Assembly: GCA_005784505.1 (NCBI GenBank)
Contig: VCAZ01000008.1
Span: 8,762,763-8,826,762, forward strand
Length of the DNA stretch: 64,000 bases
Reading direction: 5' to 3'
DNA from: Bagarius yarrelli
Taxonomy: Eukaryota > Chordata > Actinopteri > Siluriformes > Sisoridae
Under the pieces are notes generated by a model. That model had not been told where the DNA came from, made no database searches, and saw only the letters and a program-made list of their open reading frames with translations. Of the stretch, positions 12,171 to 23,275 are shown in pieces; position 1 is the first letter of the stretch; each line of letters starts with the position of its first letter. Both the position numbers and the translations under genes were made by a program.

Positions 12171-12765
12171 TGGCACAGACTGTCAACTCAAATCTCAAAC
12201 GGTACAGACTGTCAACTCAAATCTCAAACGGTACAGACTGTCAACTCAAATCTCAAACGGTACAGACTGTCAACTCAAATCTCAAACGGTACAGACTGTC
12301 AACTCAAATCTCAATAGGTACAGACAATAGGTCACTGTCAACTCAAAGCTCAAAGCTCAAAGGGTACAGACTGTCAACTCAAAGCTCAAACGGTACAGAC
12401 TGTCAACTCAAATCTCAAACGGTACAGACTGTTAACTCAAAGCTCAAATGGTACAGACTGTTAACTCAAAGCTCAAATGGTACAGACTGTCAACTCAAAG
12501 CTCAAAGGGTACAGACTGTCAACTCAAATCTCAAACGGTACAGACTGTCAACTCAAAGCTCAAAGGGTACAGACTGTCAACTCAAATCTCAAACGGTACA
12601 GACTGTCAACTCAAATCTCAAATGGTACAGACTGTCAACTCAAAGCTCAAATGGTACAGACTGTCAACTCAAAGCTCAAAGGGTACAGACTGTCAACTCA
12701 AATCTCAAAGGGTACAGACTGTCAACTCAAAGTTCAAATGGTACAGACTGTCAACTCAAAACAGC
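12170..12765 (+). repeat. 29-bp minisatellite
   Basis: About 20 units of GGTACAGACTGTCAACTCAA plus ATCTCAAAC. Two main variants, ATCTC and AGCTC, alternate in blocks, and ACGG/AGGG/ATGG at the unit join varies too. One slip at about 12320-12360 disrupts the phase. Because 29 is not a multiple of 3 and the unit has few stops, it creates long frames (for example 12448-12834) that are not genes. Confidence 0.95.
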
Positions 12766-12767
12766 TT

Positions 12768-12950
12768 ACAACTTACAGCATTTAGCAAACGTCCTTATCC
12801 AGAGCGACTTATATTTATACAACTGAGCAATTAGGGGTTAAGGGCCTTGCTCAGGGGCCCAACAGTGGTAGCTTAGTGAAGCTGGGAATCAAACCCACAA
12901 TCTTCGATTAGCAGTCCAACACCTTAACCAAGAGCCATGAGGGTCCACGA
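12768..12950 (-). mobile_element. Common tRNA-derived SINE, antisense
   Basis: TTACAGCATTTAGCAAACGT, CCTTATCCAGAGCGACTTAT, GGGCCTTGCTCAGGGGCCCA and AACACCTTAACCAAGAGCCA. It directly follows the 29-bp minisatellite. Confidence 0.85.
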
Positions 12951-13139
12951 AAAGGGCCAAAGCCGTCTATACTTTCTGTGATGACTGAGGTCCTTTAACA
13001 TCTGCAGGACGACGCTGAAGATGTAGACAGTTTGTGGTAACCAATACTAAGGTTTTAGCTGTTGCATGCCCGGACAGCGGTTTGAAGGTAATTAGACTAG
13101 AAAAACTAATGTAAGATGTGATATGGTGGATAAGATTTC

Positions 13140-13345
13140 AAATGTCTGGCTGGAGTGTCAGAAAGAAGAATTTTAGCAATCTCAGACAAGACATCCCACC
13201 TGCACCATAAATTCCTGGACAGTTACAGGAGTACATTCTGTCACAGACTCATTCAATCAAGGTGGTCTACAGAACGACACAGGATATCCTTCCTACCTGT
13301 GTCCATTGGACTCCTCGGTACAACAAGAGTGCAAAAATACACTTT
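13140..13345 (+). pseudogene. LINE reverse transcriptase C-terminal relic
   Basis: The frame reads SDKTSHLHHKFLDSY, then FCHRLIQSRWSTERHRISFL and PVSIGLL. This resembles the C-terminus of LINE ORF2 (HPLHHYF...RCRTERYRKSFLPTAIRLLN). It is opposite in strand to the relic at 14860 and only the tail remains. Confidence 0.65.
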
Positions 13346-14654
13346 CCCTAGTTTTGTATTTTGGGTATTAAAGTGTTTATAAGTTTTTTACTTTAACTTT
13401 TATATAGAATTTTATATTGGTGTTTTTATTTTACCTGCATTAATAACTTTTTTTTAAAAACTGAAGGCTTTACTCCACCTACACATCTATATGCTAAAGA
13501 CGTGAGGATGCATGAGACGCAACGGAAAAACAGGTTTATTTTCATTAAAAACACAAACGCAGACACATCAACTGTAGGGTCATTTTTCCCTGATTTTTAT
13601 ATTTACATTACATTTTATACTCACAAGTGAGCCAATACCCACCCCCGCCCAACTCTCCACCCTTTAACTCTGGCACTAATGGGGTTGGATCAGAGTCAGG
13701 GCTCTTTACAGGACACTTCTACATTATCATCATTACCATTATCATTGCTATCCTGTTTCAATTAAATGCCGTTTGGCCTGTCCATATGATAAAATGAGAC
13801 ATTGGGTTTGAACTTGAGACTTACATGTGAAACACACAGTAAAAATCTGGCTATTGATTTTTTTTACCCCCCACGGCTTAAATCACTGATGCTTTCAATG
13901 TCCATAAATGTACTTAAATGTCCTTGTCTAAAAATCAATTCTCAAAATCAACAGTGCGTGTGAGCGTCGAAGATATTTTTTGTGTTTGTGTGCTTTAAAT
14001 GTCAATAGTTTCTTCAATCAGAGGCAGGACGGGGAGACGTCATTAGAGAGGCTTAGGCTGCAAGGCTACAGTAAACATCACGTCACGCTTTACTGATATG
14101 TGTGGATTTAAAAAGTCAATATATTCTACTGGAACTCATTTGATTGCATGGACAAACCGACCTCGCTGTACGGTGTGTGTGTGTGTGTGTGTGTGTGGAT
14201 GATTATTACAGCTCATTAAAACAGTTATTATGCTCATTATTGGTGTTAAAATGTGAAATTATTGCTTATTATAAATCTGCCAAGTAAGGACAATGGGCCG
14301 TAGGAATGTGATCAATGACGCATTTACTTTTACACCACAAAGCTGATTACCTTAAAATAAAACCAGATCCAGATTAGAGCTTTTATTTTTTCCTGCACCA
14401 CAGCAATTTTTGAATGTAGCACTTCTTAAATTATTAAAGGACAATATCTTCTGTTACCTCGGCAGTTTACGGATATATTTAATGTTATGGAATGAGATAT
14501 GTACCGAAATAATTAAATTACTGAACTCTTCAACCTCACTTACTAAACCAACCCCCCTTTTACTTACTACAATTCCCCTTTTTACTGATAAACCCCTCAG
14601 AACTGCAATATACCAATACAGAGAATATATACATTGATTGGTTTATTAGTATAG
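13346..14654. other. Non-coding spacer
   Basis: AT-rich, with complex sequence at 13490-14110. Apart from the (GT)n at 14173, nothing is recognised. Confidence 0.3.
14173..14197 (+). repeat. (GT)n microsatellite
   Basis: About 12 GT units. Confidence 0.9.
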
Positions 14655-14655
14655 C

Positions 14656-14687
<32 letters not shown>

Positions 14688-14697
14688 TATATATATC
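14655..14697 (+). repeat. (AT)n microsatellite
   Basis: AT run with one AA interruption. Downstream, 14745-14900 holds three diverged copies of GTGATCATGTGCATAGAGTG at a spacing of about 50 bp. Confidence 0.9.
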
Positions 14698-14749
14698 TCA
14701 TAATATATCATGAGGTCTGTGTAATGTGAGTCCTTTAGCGATCCTTGTG

Positions 14750-14905
14750 CTACTTAAAGTGATCATGTGCATAGAGTGCAGTGGTGTAGTATAGTTATAA
14801 TAAACAGTGATCATGTGCATAGAGTGCAGTGTGTAGTAGTATAGTTATAGACAGTGATCATGTGCATAGAGTACAGTGTGTAGTATAATTATAAACAGTG
14901 AGGAA
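14750..14905 (+). repeat. Short tandem repeat, unit about 50 bp, three copies
   Basis: GTGATCATGTGCATAGAGTG (third copy AGAGTA) then CAGTGTGTAGTATAGTTATA. Copies start at about 14760, 14808 and 14854. The LINE relic follows at once on the minus strand. Confidence 0.85.
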
Positions 14906-15540
14906 ATCAGCACTGACTTCTTCCCCCCTGAGTAGAGTTAAAGGGTTGCATTGCAGGAATGACTTTTCCAGTCTGTCAGTAAGACAGGGCAGTGGACAGT
15001 AACCTGTCACTGAAGCTGCTCCTCTACTACCTGGAGATGATGTTTTGCAGTGGATGTAGTGTGGATTGTCCATGATTGACAGGAGCCTGATGTCAGGCTG
15101 TCCAGCTCCGAGCCCACCTTCCTCACCAGCTTGTCCAGACGTGAGGCGTCCTTCTTCTTGAAGCTGCCTCCCGAGCACACCGCCATATCGAACAGGGCAA
15201 TCGCCACCATAAGTCTGATAGAACATCTGCAAAAGTTTTTGTGCAGATGTTTAAAAATGCCAGCCTTCTGAGAAAGAATAATCGGCTCTGTCCTCTCCTG
15301 CACAGAGGATCCGTGTTTAGCAGTCAGGGTCCATTCATCATTATTCCATCATCAGAATGCACTCACAGGTATTTGTAGGTTATAACAAACTCCACACAGT
15401 CCCCGTTGATGATCACAGGTTCTGGTTGAAGCCTGGGCCTTCTGAAGTCCATCTCCCTGGTCTTGGCAGTGTTGAGATACAGGTGATATAAGTCACACCA
15501 TGAAACAAAGTCCTGGATAAGTTTTTCTCCTCATGTACCC
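14860..15540 (-). pseudogene. Non-LTR retrotransposon reverse transcriptase relic
   Basis: On the minus strand, 15480-15370 reads LNTAKTREMDFRRP, PEPVIINGDCVEFV and TYKYL, the conserved end of a LINE reverse transcriptase (usual form TKEMVVDFRR...YKYLG). A second frame nearer 15000-15300 reads VAIALFDMAVCSGGS and ASRLDKLVRKVGSELDS, the region after the polymerase domain. A third reads SIMDNPHYIHC. The frames are separated by shifts and stops, so it is dead. A CR1/Rex-like clade is likely but not proved. Confidence 0.8.
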
Positions 15541-16834
15541 TCCTGATACATTTTAATCTGATCTTATCAAATCTTTTTTTAAATTATTAAGGTTTGGCTG
15601 GTTACAAACATCACAACAAATAATAACGATATATTTTGTGTTACTAAAAAAAGATCCTATAGTGAAAAAACTTGACACACAATTCAAGGGCCTTTAAATA
15701 CTCGGGTTGCCATAGAAACACTTACAAATTACAACAAGCTTTATACTACAGTATGACCCGACTAACAAACTGCACTTTTCTCAGAACTGCTGTTATAGAA
15801 AAGAAATAATCTCCCATGAGTATCATTCATAATAAAGTCTGTTCAATTCTGTAGCACAGCCATGTTTTAAGAGTCCTGGGAAAATCGAAGCATTTTTTTA
15901 TATGTTATTCTTCACTTACTGCAAGTATTTTTATTGCGATGTTGTAAGTTATGAAATATTACTATAAACCAGCGTAAAGCACTATTATTTATTAGGATAT
16001 AAACATTTTATATTGGCACATGTCTAGTTTACAGTCTAAATATAAAGTATTTATCTTTCACGGTTAGATTTTATCCTTGCTCATTTATCAAACTAATGAG
16101 AAGTTATCGAATCCAAGCTGCTTTTGGTGTGATCGAGACAAACCATCTTCCAAGTAGATATCCGAGCGGCGGAGACTGTGACGAGGCAAATAAATCAAAA
16201 CAGACGGGGAAAAAAAAAATCAGACAGTTACTTGGGTTCGAGACCAAGACGTAAAACATGTATAACCATAAACACTATAGCACAGACATATAATATTTGG
16301 GATAGAAAAGTACATAAGGATGAGAATAAACTTAGCAATAGACTATTGAAGTGAGAGTTTTGAAGGATTGTGACTGTATTATACTGAATGATGATGAACG
16401 TTAACCTGAAAAAAGTGAAGAGGATGAAGGTGGAGTTCCCAGTGACTTTAGAGTTTAGAGGTTGCATTGCATTCTGGGACTTGTGATCGACAGCCATTTT
16501 TATAGGCTCCAGTTAACAGACTTGTTTATATTTTATAAAATATCTACATATATTTGTTTTTTCTGCATAGAAGCCTAATCAGCACACAGTGTCACATGAT
16601 ATTCGTTCTATTTGTTTAACCCTTATGTGGTGTTTGGGGTCGTTGGGACCTGATTACAAGGATTATTTAAAGAGAAATTATGCCGTTAATTGTTTTTTTT
16701 TTTTGGTCTTGGCTCATTTGTCTATGTGGAACATAGAATAAAACATATTTTCCATAACACTTATATTATTAATTGTGATCTAACAAAGTAAATAGCAGCT
16801 ATTGACTAGAAATAAGGAATTAATATTTCAGTGT
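15541..16834. other. Non-coding spacer
   Basis: AT-rich. An 89-codon minus frame (16228-16497) has no family resemblance. No known repeat seen. Confidence 0.3.
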
Positions 16835-16891
16835 TTAAGGTGTTGGATTGTCGGTTCGATTCCCAGCACCAGGTTACCACTGCTGGGTCGA
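16835..16891 (+). mobile_element. SINE, 5' part, interrupted by a DNA transposon
   Basis: Reads GTGTTTAAGGTGTTGGATTG then GGTTCGATTCCCAGCACC (B-box-like) and CCACTGCTGGG, the head and middle of the tRNA-derived SINE seen throughout the window. The sequence stops at 16891 and resumes at about 17908 in the same orientation, so an insertion split it. Confidence 0.75.
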
Positions 16892-17237
16892 CATGATTTT
16901 GCCAAATAGAATGTGATCCTGGGTTAAACATCCTTTGTTATTTCTGGATATATATTTCAACCAACCAATCATAACCATCTGACGTCATCAGCATGTGGCG
17001 ACCAAACCCGCCATGACCATTTTTGGAACTTTTTCTCTTTATGAAACAAAATGTAATATTATAAATGTATTTATTAAATGAAAAAAAAAACAAAAACATG
17101 AAATACTTAAATGAAATACTTAAATGACGCTTAAATGAAAATGATACATACATGCTGTACCGAACAACTACATACAAACTAGTATGTGCAGTTTATTTAA
17201 TGTGTGAACATTTCCCTTACCTTCAGGAAAAAATAGA

Positions 17238-17263
17238 CGTGTGTGTGTGTGTGTGTGTGTGCA
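17238..17263 (+). repeat. (GT)n microsatellite inside copy A
   Basis: About 13 GT units inside the long-inverted-repeat transposon; copy B lacks it at the equivalent place. Confidence 0.9.
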
Positions 17264-17327
17264 GTAAAATGTATTTAGGTGTGTGTACATATATAAAAAA
17301 GAAATTCATTAAATTTATATAAACATT

Positions 17328-17465
17328 TGGCAGACACAGAGTGACTTACATTAATACAACTGGGCAATTGAGGGTTAAGGGGCTTGCGGCTTGGTGGCGC
17401 TGGGAATTGAACCCACAATCTTTGGGTTTATAGTCCAACACCTTAACCATGAGCCACCACTCTTC
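17328..17465 (-). mobile_element. tRNA-derived SINE nested in transposon copy A
   Basis: On the + strand this reads GGCAGACACAGAGTGACTTA then CAACTGGGCAATTGAGGG, GGTGGCGCTGGGAATTGAAC and AACACCTTAACCATGAGCCA, the reverse complement of the common SINE. Copy B of the transposon has no SINE here, so this is a later insertion. Confidence 0.8.
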
Positions 17466-17907
17466 CAGCATTCACTGTTTCAGCACATTTCACATTGTTT
17501 ATGATTCACTGTCTAAATTTATTAATGTTTATTTTATTTAATAATATAATTAATACAGTCTAAATTCAACAATTCATGTTCCTGGACTATAAATTATTTT
17601 AATATAGTTTCTCTAATTTCATTTTGTGATCCAGTGTTAACCCAGGAATCGTCATTATCAGTAAATTGTTCCAGAATAAATAAATTGTCAGTCTAATAAA
17701 CTATTTTTCCAATGTTTACTTGCTTTTACTAAGATTTTCGGTTTCTTTGTAGACAGAAAGGAAAAGATTTTAACAATGGATTATGGCAGGTTTTGTCGAC
17801 ACACACTGATGACATCAGATGGTTATGACTGGTTGACTGAAACGTTGATTTAGGATCAACAAAAGATGTTAATCCAGGATCACATTTTGGATTAGCAAAA
17901 TCACGCC

Positions 17908-18005
17908 CACCTGGGCCCCTAAGCAAGGCCCTTGACCCTTAATTGCTCAGTTGTATAAATGAGTCGCTCTGGATAAGGGTGTCTACCAAACGCCAGCAAT
18001 ATAAG
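17908..18005 (+). mobile_element. SINE, 3' part, continuing the split element
   Basis: CTGGGCCCCTAAGCAAGGCC, AATTGCTCAGTTGTATAAAT and GTCGCTCTGGATAAGGGTGT continue the SINE whose head ends at 16891. CTGGG occurs at both junctions and may be the target duplication. Confidence 0.75.
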
Positions 18006-18774
18006 CAAGCCTAAATGGGTTTTTTATAACTTTTGTTGTTGCTGTATTGATTAAAAACCTCATAATGCAGTGGGACCACCAGATTTATGAATTAGGTCCT
18101 AAATCTTGAATAAATTTAGTTTATGTAGCGTCACATATCCAATACTGTAAATGTCGTTTGTCAATATTTGCCGGCATGTACAGTGTAGAGACTGTAATAC
18201 TCTTGACATTGCAGGAGAAAATAAAAGCCATGCATTCCGTCTGTATTCCTTTGATGTTATTGCTTTTAGGTTGTTTTAGCAACACTTGCACGCAGACGGA
18301 ACATTCCCGCTGCTGGAAATGTAAATGCTTTCTATTGATCTTCTAATAAACACATAAGCAGAAGAAGAACATCGGTGCATACGTGAGGCAGGAATCTGCG
18401 GAGAGGTTCAGGGTCGAGTAAGGAGAGGCTTCTGGCTAGATGTATTCATAAAAAATGAGAAACGTAAAAATGAAGGATTTTTTTTTTTTTTACTCTGCTG
18501 CAGCCTTAATAACATTTCACGCTCTCGATTGTCCTTCATGTTTAAATGCTTTTCTGAGAGATCAAGTGGCGCATTGGAGGGATTTTATTATCGGAGGGAG
18601 TCTGAATAAGAAACGTCAGAGAACAAGTACATTTATTTCAGTTAAATGTACACTTTTGTTTCACAGATAAAGCATTCTGATTTACTTAAACTGGAGTTTC
18701 TATCTATTTTTAATTTAACTCTATTAAAAAAAACGTCTAAAAAATATATTTGACTAAAAAAATTACTTTCATGG
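18006..18774. other. Non-coding spacer
   Basis: No gene or known repeat. 18140-18460 is fairly complex (AGACTGTAATACTCTTGACA). Confidence 0.3.
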
Positions 18775-18957
18775 CATTTCAACAGACTTCCTTATCGAGA
18801 GCGACTTGCATTTATGTCTTTTATACAGCTGAGAAATTAGGGGTTAAGAGGTCCTTTCTCAGGGGCCCAGCAGAGGCAACTTGGTGGTGCCTGAAATCAA
18901 ACCATGATCTTCCAATTTGCAGTCCCAACACCGTGCCACCACTTCTAACTTTTATCT
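18775..18957 (-). mobile_element. Common tRNA-derived SINE, antisense
   Basis: GACTTCCTTATCGAGAGCGA, ATACAGCTGAGAAATTAGGG, CAGGGGCCCAGCAGAGGCAA and CAACACCGTGCCACCACTT. Confidence 0.8.
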
Positions 18958-21126
18958 TTCACTTACATCAATCGTGTAAGCTAATATTTCTTTCTTCTCA
19001 TTTAAACCATAATGCGTCTGAGCTCAAATCCGTAGATAATCTTTAATCTTTTTTTTTTAATCGTGTGCTTCTCTAAAAATGTAATTTTGTATGGATTTCT
19101 GTGATTACAAATTTGTGAAATCTTAAAGAAACTGCATAAATTTTCGCAACAAATATGTAATACCAGGAGTTAAGACCAACTGGCACCTTTTGGATGGATG
19201 AACATTGTTGTTTCGCCTGAGGTGCTGTCTGGATGACGGTGATGGAGAACGCTGTGAACACATGGTACTCTCTTCAATGTTCAATTGGACTGAGATCTGC
19301 TGACTGCGGAGGCCATCTCACGTCATTTACACTACTTTTATCATCAGCAAACCTTTTCATGGTATAACAGGGCAACTAATTTTTGCCCCCCTTAATCTGA
19401 CATCCGTCTGTATGTGCATCCTGTATATTTATTTCGCTTTTGTTTTGTTATGAAGATTCTTAGACACCTAAAGAAATATTGCATTTTGAATAATGACACT
19501 GAATTTTCTATTAGATTTTGATATGCAATAAAATAAAATCAGACGTCTCCAGACCCTAGGGAACTTTCGTTCCAGCCTTTCAAATGCCACGGGATCAACA
19601 CATGCAATCAGGTTAAGAAGCTGCATTTATTACTTCTCGAATTTCCAGCTTAAATAAGAAAACACTCCAGTGGAAGAAATACAGTAGCGGGAAAGAAATT
19701 ATATATAATGACTGAAGTGCTGTGGATTTTAGCGAGCATACGGGAGAAAAAAAGGGATTTAAAGTAATGATGACTTTTTTAATTTAATTTGATCTCCGTG
19801 CACTGTAGGTAGCATAGGTCACACCGGCAATATAGGCACCAAATTAGCTAGAGATGATTCTCTCTGTGGAAATGTAAAGCAGTGAGAGCGGGCTTGGCTC
19901 GGATCGAAGGACAAGCTTTTCATTATTGCTTAGATGAAGAGACGAAACCCAGGTCTGAAAAGGAGAAAATTCAATCATCCAGGCCTACTGATGGATATAT
20001 CATAAACAAAAACATGGCAGATAGAAGACCTAAAGCGTCTCATTGTTGAACATCTGTATTCCTGTCCACGGCTGCTCCTCTGACAGGATAAATCCCCAGT
20101 CTGTTGTCTTGGGGTCGTCTGATTTCAATTTATAGCTACACTCACGGCAATGAAACACTGTTTAGCGCAGGTGTATATTCGACATTTGAACACACACCTT
20201 CAAGCACCGACGAATGGCTCATGATAGCTGTACCACAGCGACTAAAAGCCCAGACATAACACCAAAGAGTGACAGTAACCTTGACTCGTCTGCTGAGACT
20301 TTCAAAAGTCGCTCAAATGTGCTGAGCCGTAGCAGCCATCCAATTAGACGTAAGGGTCTCGTTCTGGTATCCCCGGACTCGATTCGCATCCCTTTGAGAT
20401 ATCTCTCTTTTTCCTTCCTCCCTTCTTTCCTACCAATCCTTTACCTCCCACTGAAGTACGTTTTGGCTCCGTCTTCTAAACTCCATTAAATCAGCCTCAT
20501 CAGTTCTTAACGACAGAGAGGTGGAGGTCGAGGCGAGTCGAGTTAATAAGGCTTGCGAAAAAAAAAACTTTTCCTTTTCCATCTCCTTTTAAAAGGACTT
20601 TGTGCGAATCGAGACTCTTTGAAATGCTGATTCAGTGGCCTCGGCAGACGTACCGTTCCCTGGTGGTTAATGGTTGCAGAAGTTCAAAATGAGAGAAATG
20701 TTTGACTAGGAAACCGCTAACTTTCAAGTGAACATCAGCGGATGTCTACAATACAGGCAATCAGCCAGAAAGTACAAACCATCAGGAGAGATATTTCAAT
20801 AAAGTCTGAAATATAAGCATGTACTACATATTCTTTTATTTAATGATAAATAATCCTAATTGAAAAAATATATCTAACCTCCTGCTGGATTTTTCAGTTA
20901 TTCTGCTAAATTAGATTAATTATTTTTTTTTTTTTATGAGTGGATGAAAAATACTGCAAAATCACATTATAAAGCATTAAAAGCGTAAGAAAAATCACTT
21001 CCTTATGTTGCAAATGTTACAAATGAAAATTTGTACGTTTTATGGACAGATTTCATCCAGGTTTTTTTTTGCACATCTATATTTTTTTTGCTAATTACTC
21101 CACATTTCACTTTACTGCAACACTAT
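18958..21126. other. Candidate regulatory block
   Basis: 19540-20720 is the longest stretch of complex, repeat-free, non-coding DNA upstream of sox4. Examples are ATGCAATCAGGTTAAGAAGC, GATTTTGATATGCAATAAAA, TAGGTCACACCGGCAATATA and GGCCTCGGCAGACGTACCGT. A 91-codon frame (20214-20489) lacks any family sign. Several developmental enhancers would fit; conservation is untested. Confidence 0.35.
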
Positions 21127-21240
21127 GTTCAATTCCCAGCACCACCAAGCTACCACTGCTGGACCCCCGAGTAAAGCTCTTAACCCTTATTTGCTCAGTT
21201 GTATAAAAAATGAGATAAATAAAATAAATGCCGTAAATTA
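21127..21240 (+). mobile_element. Common tRNA-derived SINE, partial
   Basis: TTCAATTCCCAGCACCACCA, AGCTACCACTGCTGGACCCC and TTGCTCAGTTGTATAAA; the head is missing. Confidence 0.75.
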
Positions 21241-21949
21241 TTTTATTACAGTTGATAACAGCCTTATCTATAGATTATACTTTATTTATTCACATTACAT
21301 TGATGGCCTTAATTTTGTTCTAACTATGATTCTATTATTTTGCCTGTTTTTTCCTGCGATTTTATAAATACAGAAAATCTTAAGCGCTTTACTGCGTGTC
21401 GTAATGTGGAGTGGATTTGAGTGCACCATCTTATATGACATCATTTCCTGTCATGAAAATATTTGTGTCATTTGGATTTTTATTTTTTGCTTGAACCCTG
21501 GCAATATTGCTGCTTGCGGCTATATTTTAATTATAAACTTAATAAAAGTTGTCATTTGTGTTGAAGACCGCCCTAATAAAAAGTTACAGCTTAATTCTAA
21601 ACACTGATGAAAACTACATTTATAACAGCCATTTTTTTTTTTTTACCATATTAGCAACCAGACTCTGTTTATAGCTTATATACAAGTGTTCTTCACACTC
21701 CTCTAGAGCCCAGATGTGTACAGAGGTCCTTACAAGCATGGACGAACAGAAATAGAACATTTAGCTCTCTAAGCTTCAGGTGTTTCCTCTGTGTATTCTC
21801 TTTTCCTCTGCTAGTCTAAAGATGTGTGTTATAGGTTAATTGGTCTCCCCAAATAGTCTGTAGTGTATGAATGTGTTTAATTGTGCATTGTGATTGGTTC
21901 AGGGTGTCTCCCACCTTCTGCTTTCTGTCTTTTGAGATACATGCTATGT

Positions 21950-22590
21950 TGCCAAAAGTTTTTGGATACAATCATCCGAAACCAAATGATTTTAAACATC
22001 TTATTTCATATTTAATTGCTATTTTGCTGCCAACGACTATTTGGAGCTTGAAGGTGAGATTTGTGTTCTTTCAGTTACAATAGATTCAGTGAGATCTGAG
22101 GAGGTCTGTGGTAAAGTCTGTGTTTCAGTTCATCCCAAAGGTGTTCATTGGTATTAACGTCAGGGTTTTGTGCAGAACACACAAGGTTTTCCACTTTAAT
22201 CATAACACACCATGTCTTGGTTGACCTCATGGGTTTTGTGCACAGGGGTATTATCATGCTGGAACAGTGTTTCTTCATTCCAGTGAAGAAATAATGTAAT
22301 GCTTTATTTGGGAGATGGTAGCATGATGGTTAAGGTGTTAGACTGCAAACTGGAAGATTGTGGGTTTGATTCCCAGCACCAGCAATATACCACTATTGGG
22401 CCCCTGAGCAAGGCCCCTAACCCCCAATTGCTCAGTTGTATAAACAAAATAAATGTAAGTCGCTCTGGATAAGGGTGGCTTCCAAATGGTGTAAGATGTA
22501 ACGCTACAACGTACAAGGACATCCCAGATGACTGTGTGCTTGTACCATTTCGAAGAGGAGCCACATATGGATCTGATGGTCAGGTGTTTG
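21950..22590 (-). mobile_element. Tc1/mariner-like relic, interrupted by a SINE
   Basis: TTGCCAAAAGTTTTTGGATA at the left and GGATCTGATGGTCAGGTGTT at the right are the two ends of a common fish Tc1-like element. On the minus strand a frame reads KTWCVMIKVENLV and NPDVNTNEHLWDELKHRL, the end of a Tc1-type DDE transposase (usual form PDLNPIEHLWDELKRR). The two conserved Pro/Ile positions are changed and the rest is lost, so it is dead. A SINE lies inside at 22310-22505. Confidence 0.75.
22310..22505 (+). mobile_element. tRNA-derived SINE nested in the Tc1-like relic
   Basis: GATGGTTAAGGTGTTAGACT (A-box region), GGGTTTGATTCCCAGCACC (B box), GGGCCCCTGAGCAAGGCCCC, CAATTGCTCAGTTGTATAAA and GTAAGTCGCTCTGGATAAGG give a nearly complete copy. 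The Tc1-like sequence resumes after it (GCTACAACGTACAAGGACAT). Confidence 0.85.
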
Positions 22591-22942
22591 CAATAAAGAA
22601 GAAAATAAATAAATATTCTTTGGTTTTAAGAACATTCACTTGACAGACACGTTTTACAGGATGTTAAGGGGTAAAAGCATTTTTTAAAGGCCCATTAACG
22701 CCTCTCCAGAAGTGCTGGGATGTAAATAATTATTCCATTAGTATCTCACTAGCTCTTAAACATTTTAATGGGACTTAATGGCTTTCATTTGCATGACACT
22801 TATAGCTGCAGTGTTTAGAAAGCAATTACTAGTTGATGGGTAAAAATCTAAATAAAATTCCTGGCATAACAGCAAGTTAACATAGAAACAATACAAATCA
22901 TATAATCTGTATATATTCTTTATTTTTTTATGCTTTGTGTGA
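22591..22942. promoter_or_regulatory. Candidate enhancer with POU octamer
   Basis: A perfect octamer ATTTGCAT (22787-22794) sits among several TTAAT/AATTA homeodomain-type cores (CTTAATGGCTTTCATTTGCA; AGCAATTACTAGTTGATGGG). The sequence is complex and repeat-free. POU and Sox factors often act together, but binding here is inference. Confidence 0.3.
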
Positions 22943-22996
<54 letters not shown>

Positions 22997-23010
22997 CCCT
23001 CTATCTTTCA

Positions 23011-23066
<56 letters not shown>

Positions 23067-23099
23067 GTCTATCTATCTTTTTCTCTCTCCGTCTGTCCG

Positions 23100-23148
<49 letters not shown>

Positions 23149-23275
23149 GTCTGTATCCATCTTTATATCTATATATTTCTATGTATCTATTTTTTTTCTC
23201 TCTCTGTCTGTCTATCGGTCGGTCTGTCTGTCTGTCTGACTGACTGACTAGCTGACTGTCTATCTATCTATCCAT
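22943..23275 (+). repeat. (CTAT)n microsatellite with variant blocks
   Basis: Three blocks of CTAT units (about 22945-22996, 23011-23078 and 23099-23147) separated by TCTC/TGTC-rich interruptions, ending in TCGG, TGTC and TGAC units. Confidence 0.95.

Larger units (their letters stand above)
16892..17907. mobile_element. Long-inverted-repeat DNA transposon, copy A (non-autonomous)
   Basis: The left end (TGATTTTGCCAAATAGAATG, then GTGATCCTGG and ATCATAACCATCTGACGTCA) is repeated inverted at the right end (17800-17907, with GGTTATGACTGGTT, GGATCACATTTTGG and GCAAAATCAC), giving inverted repeats of over 100 bp. The interior shares long blocks with copy B at 34519-35369, for example TTTATGATTCACTGTCTAAA. 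No transposase frame is visible. A SINE (17328-17465) and a (GT)n run lie inside. The element itself interrupts an older SINE. Confidence 0.8.

Noticed and set aside
12170..12765. CRISPR-like regular array
   Set aside because: Units are contiguous with no unique spacers, and the genome is vertebrate.
12046..12834. Repeat-protein-like frames (NGTDCQLKSQ repeats)
   Set aside because: Produced by the 29-bp minisatellite; the frame rotates because 29 is not a multiple of 3.
16938..17177. GYDW-containing frames shared by 16938-17177 and 35139-35324
   Set aside because: The shared peptide is the inverted end of the long-inverted-repeat transposon read in frame, not a protein domain.
22930..23247. 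105-codon YLSI-repeat frame
   Set aside because: Translation of the (CTAT)n microsatellite.
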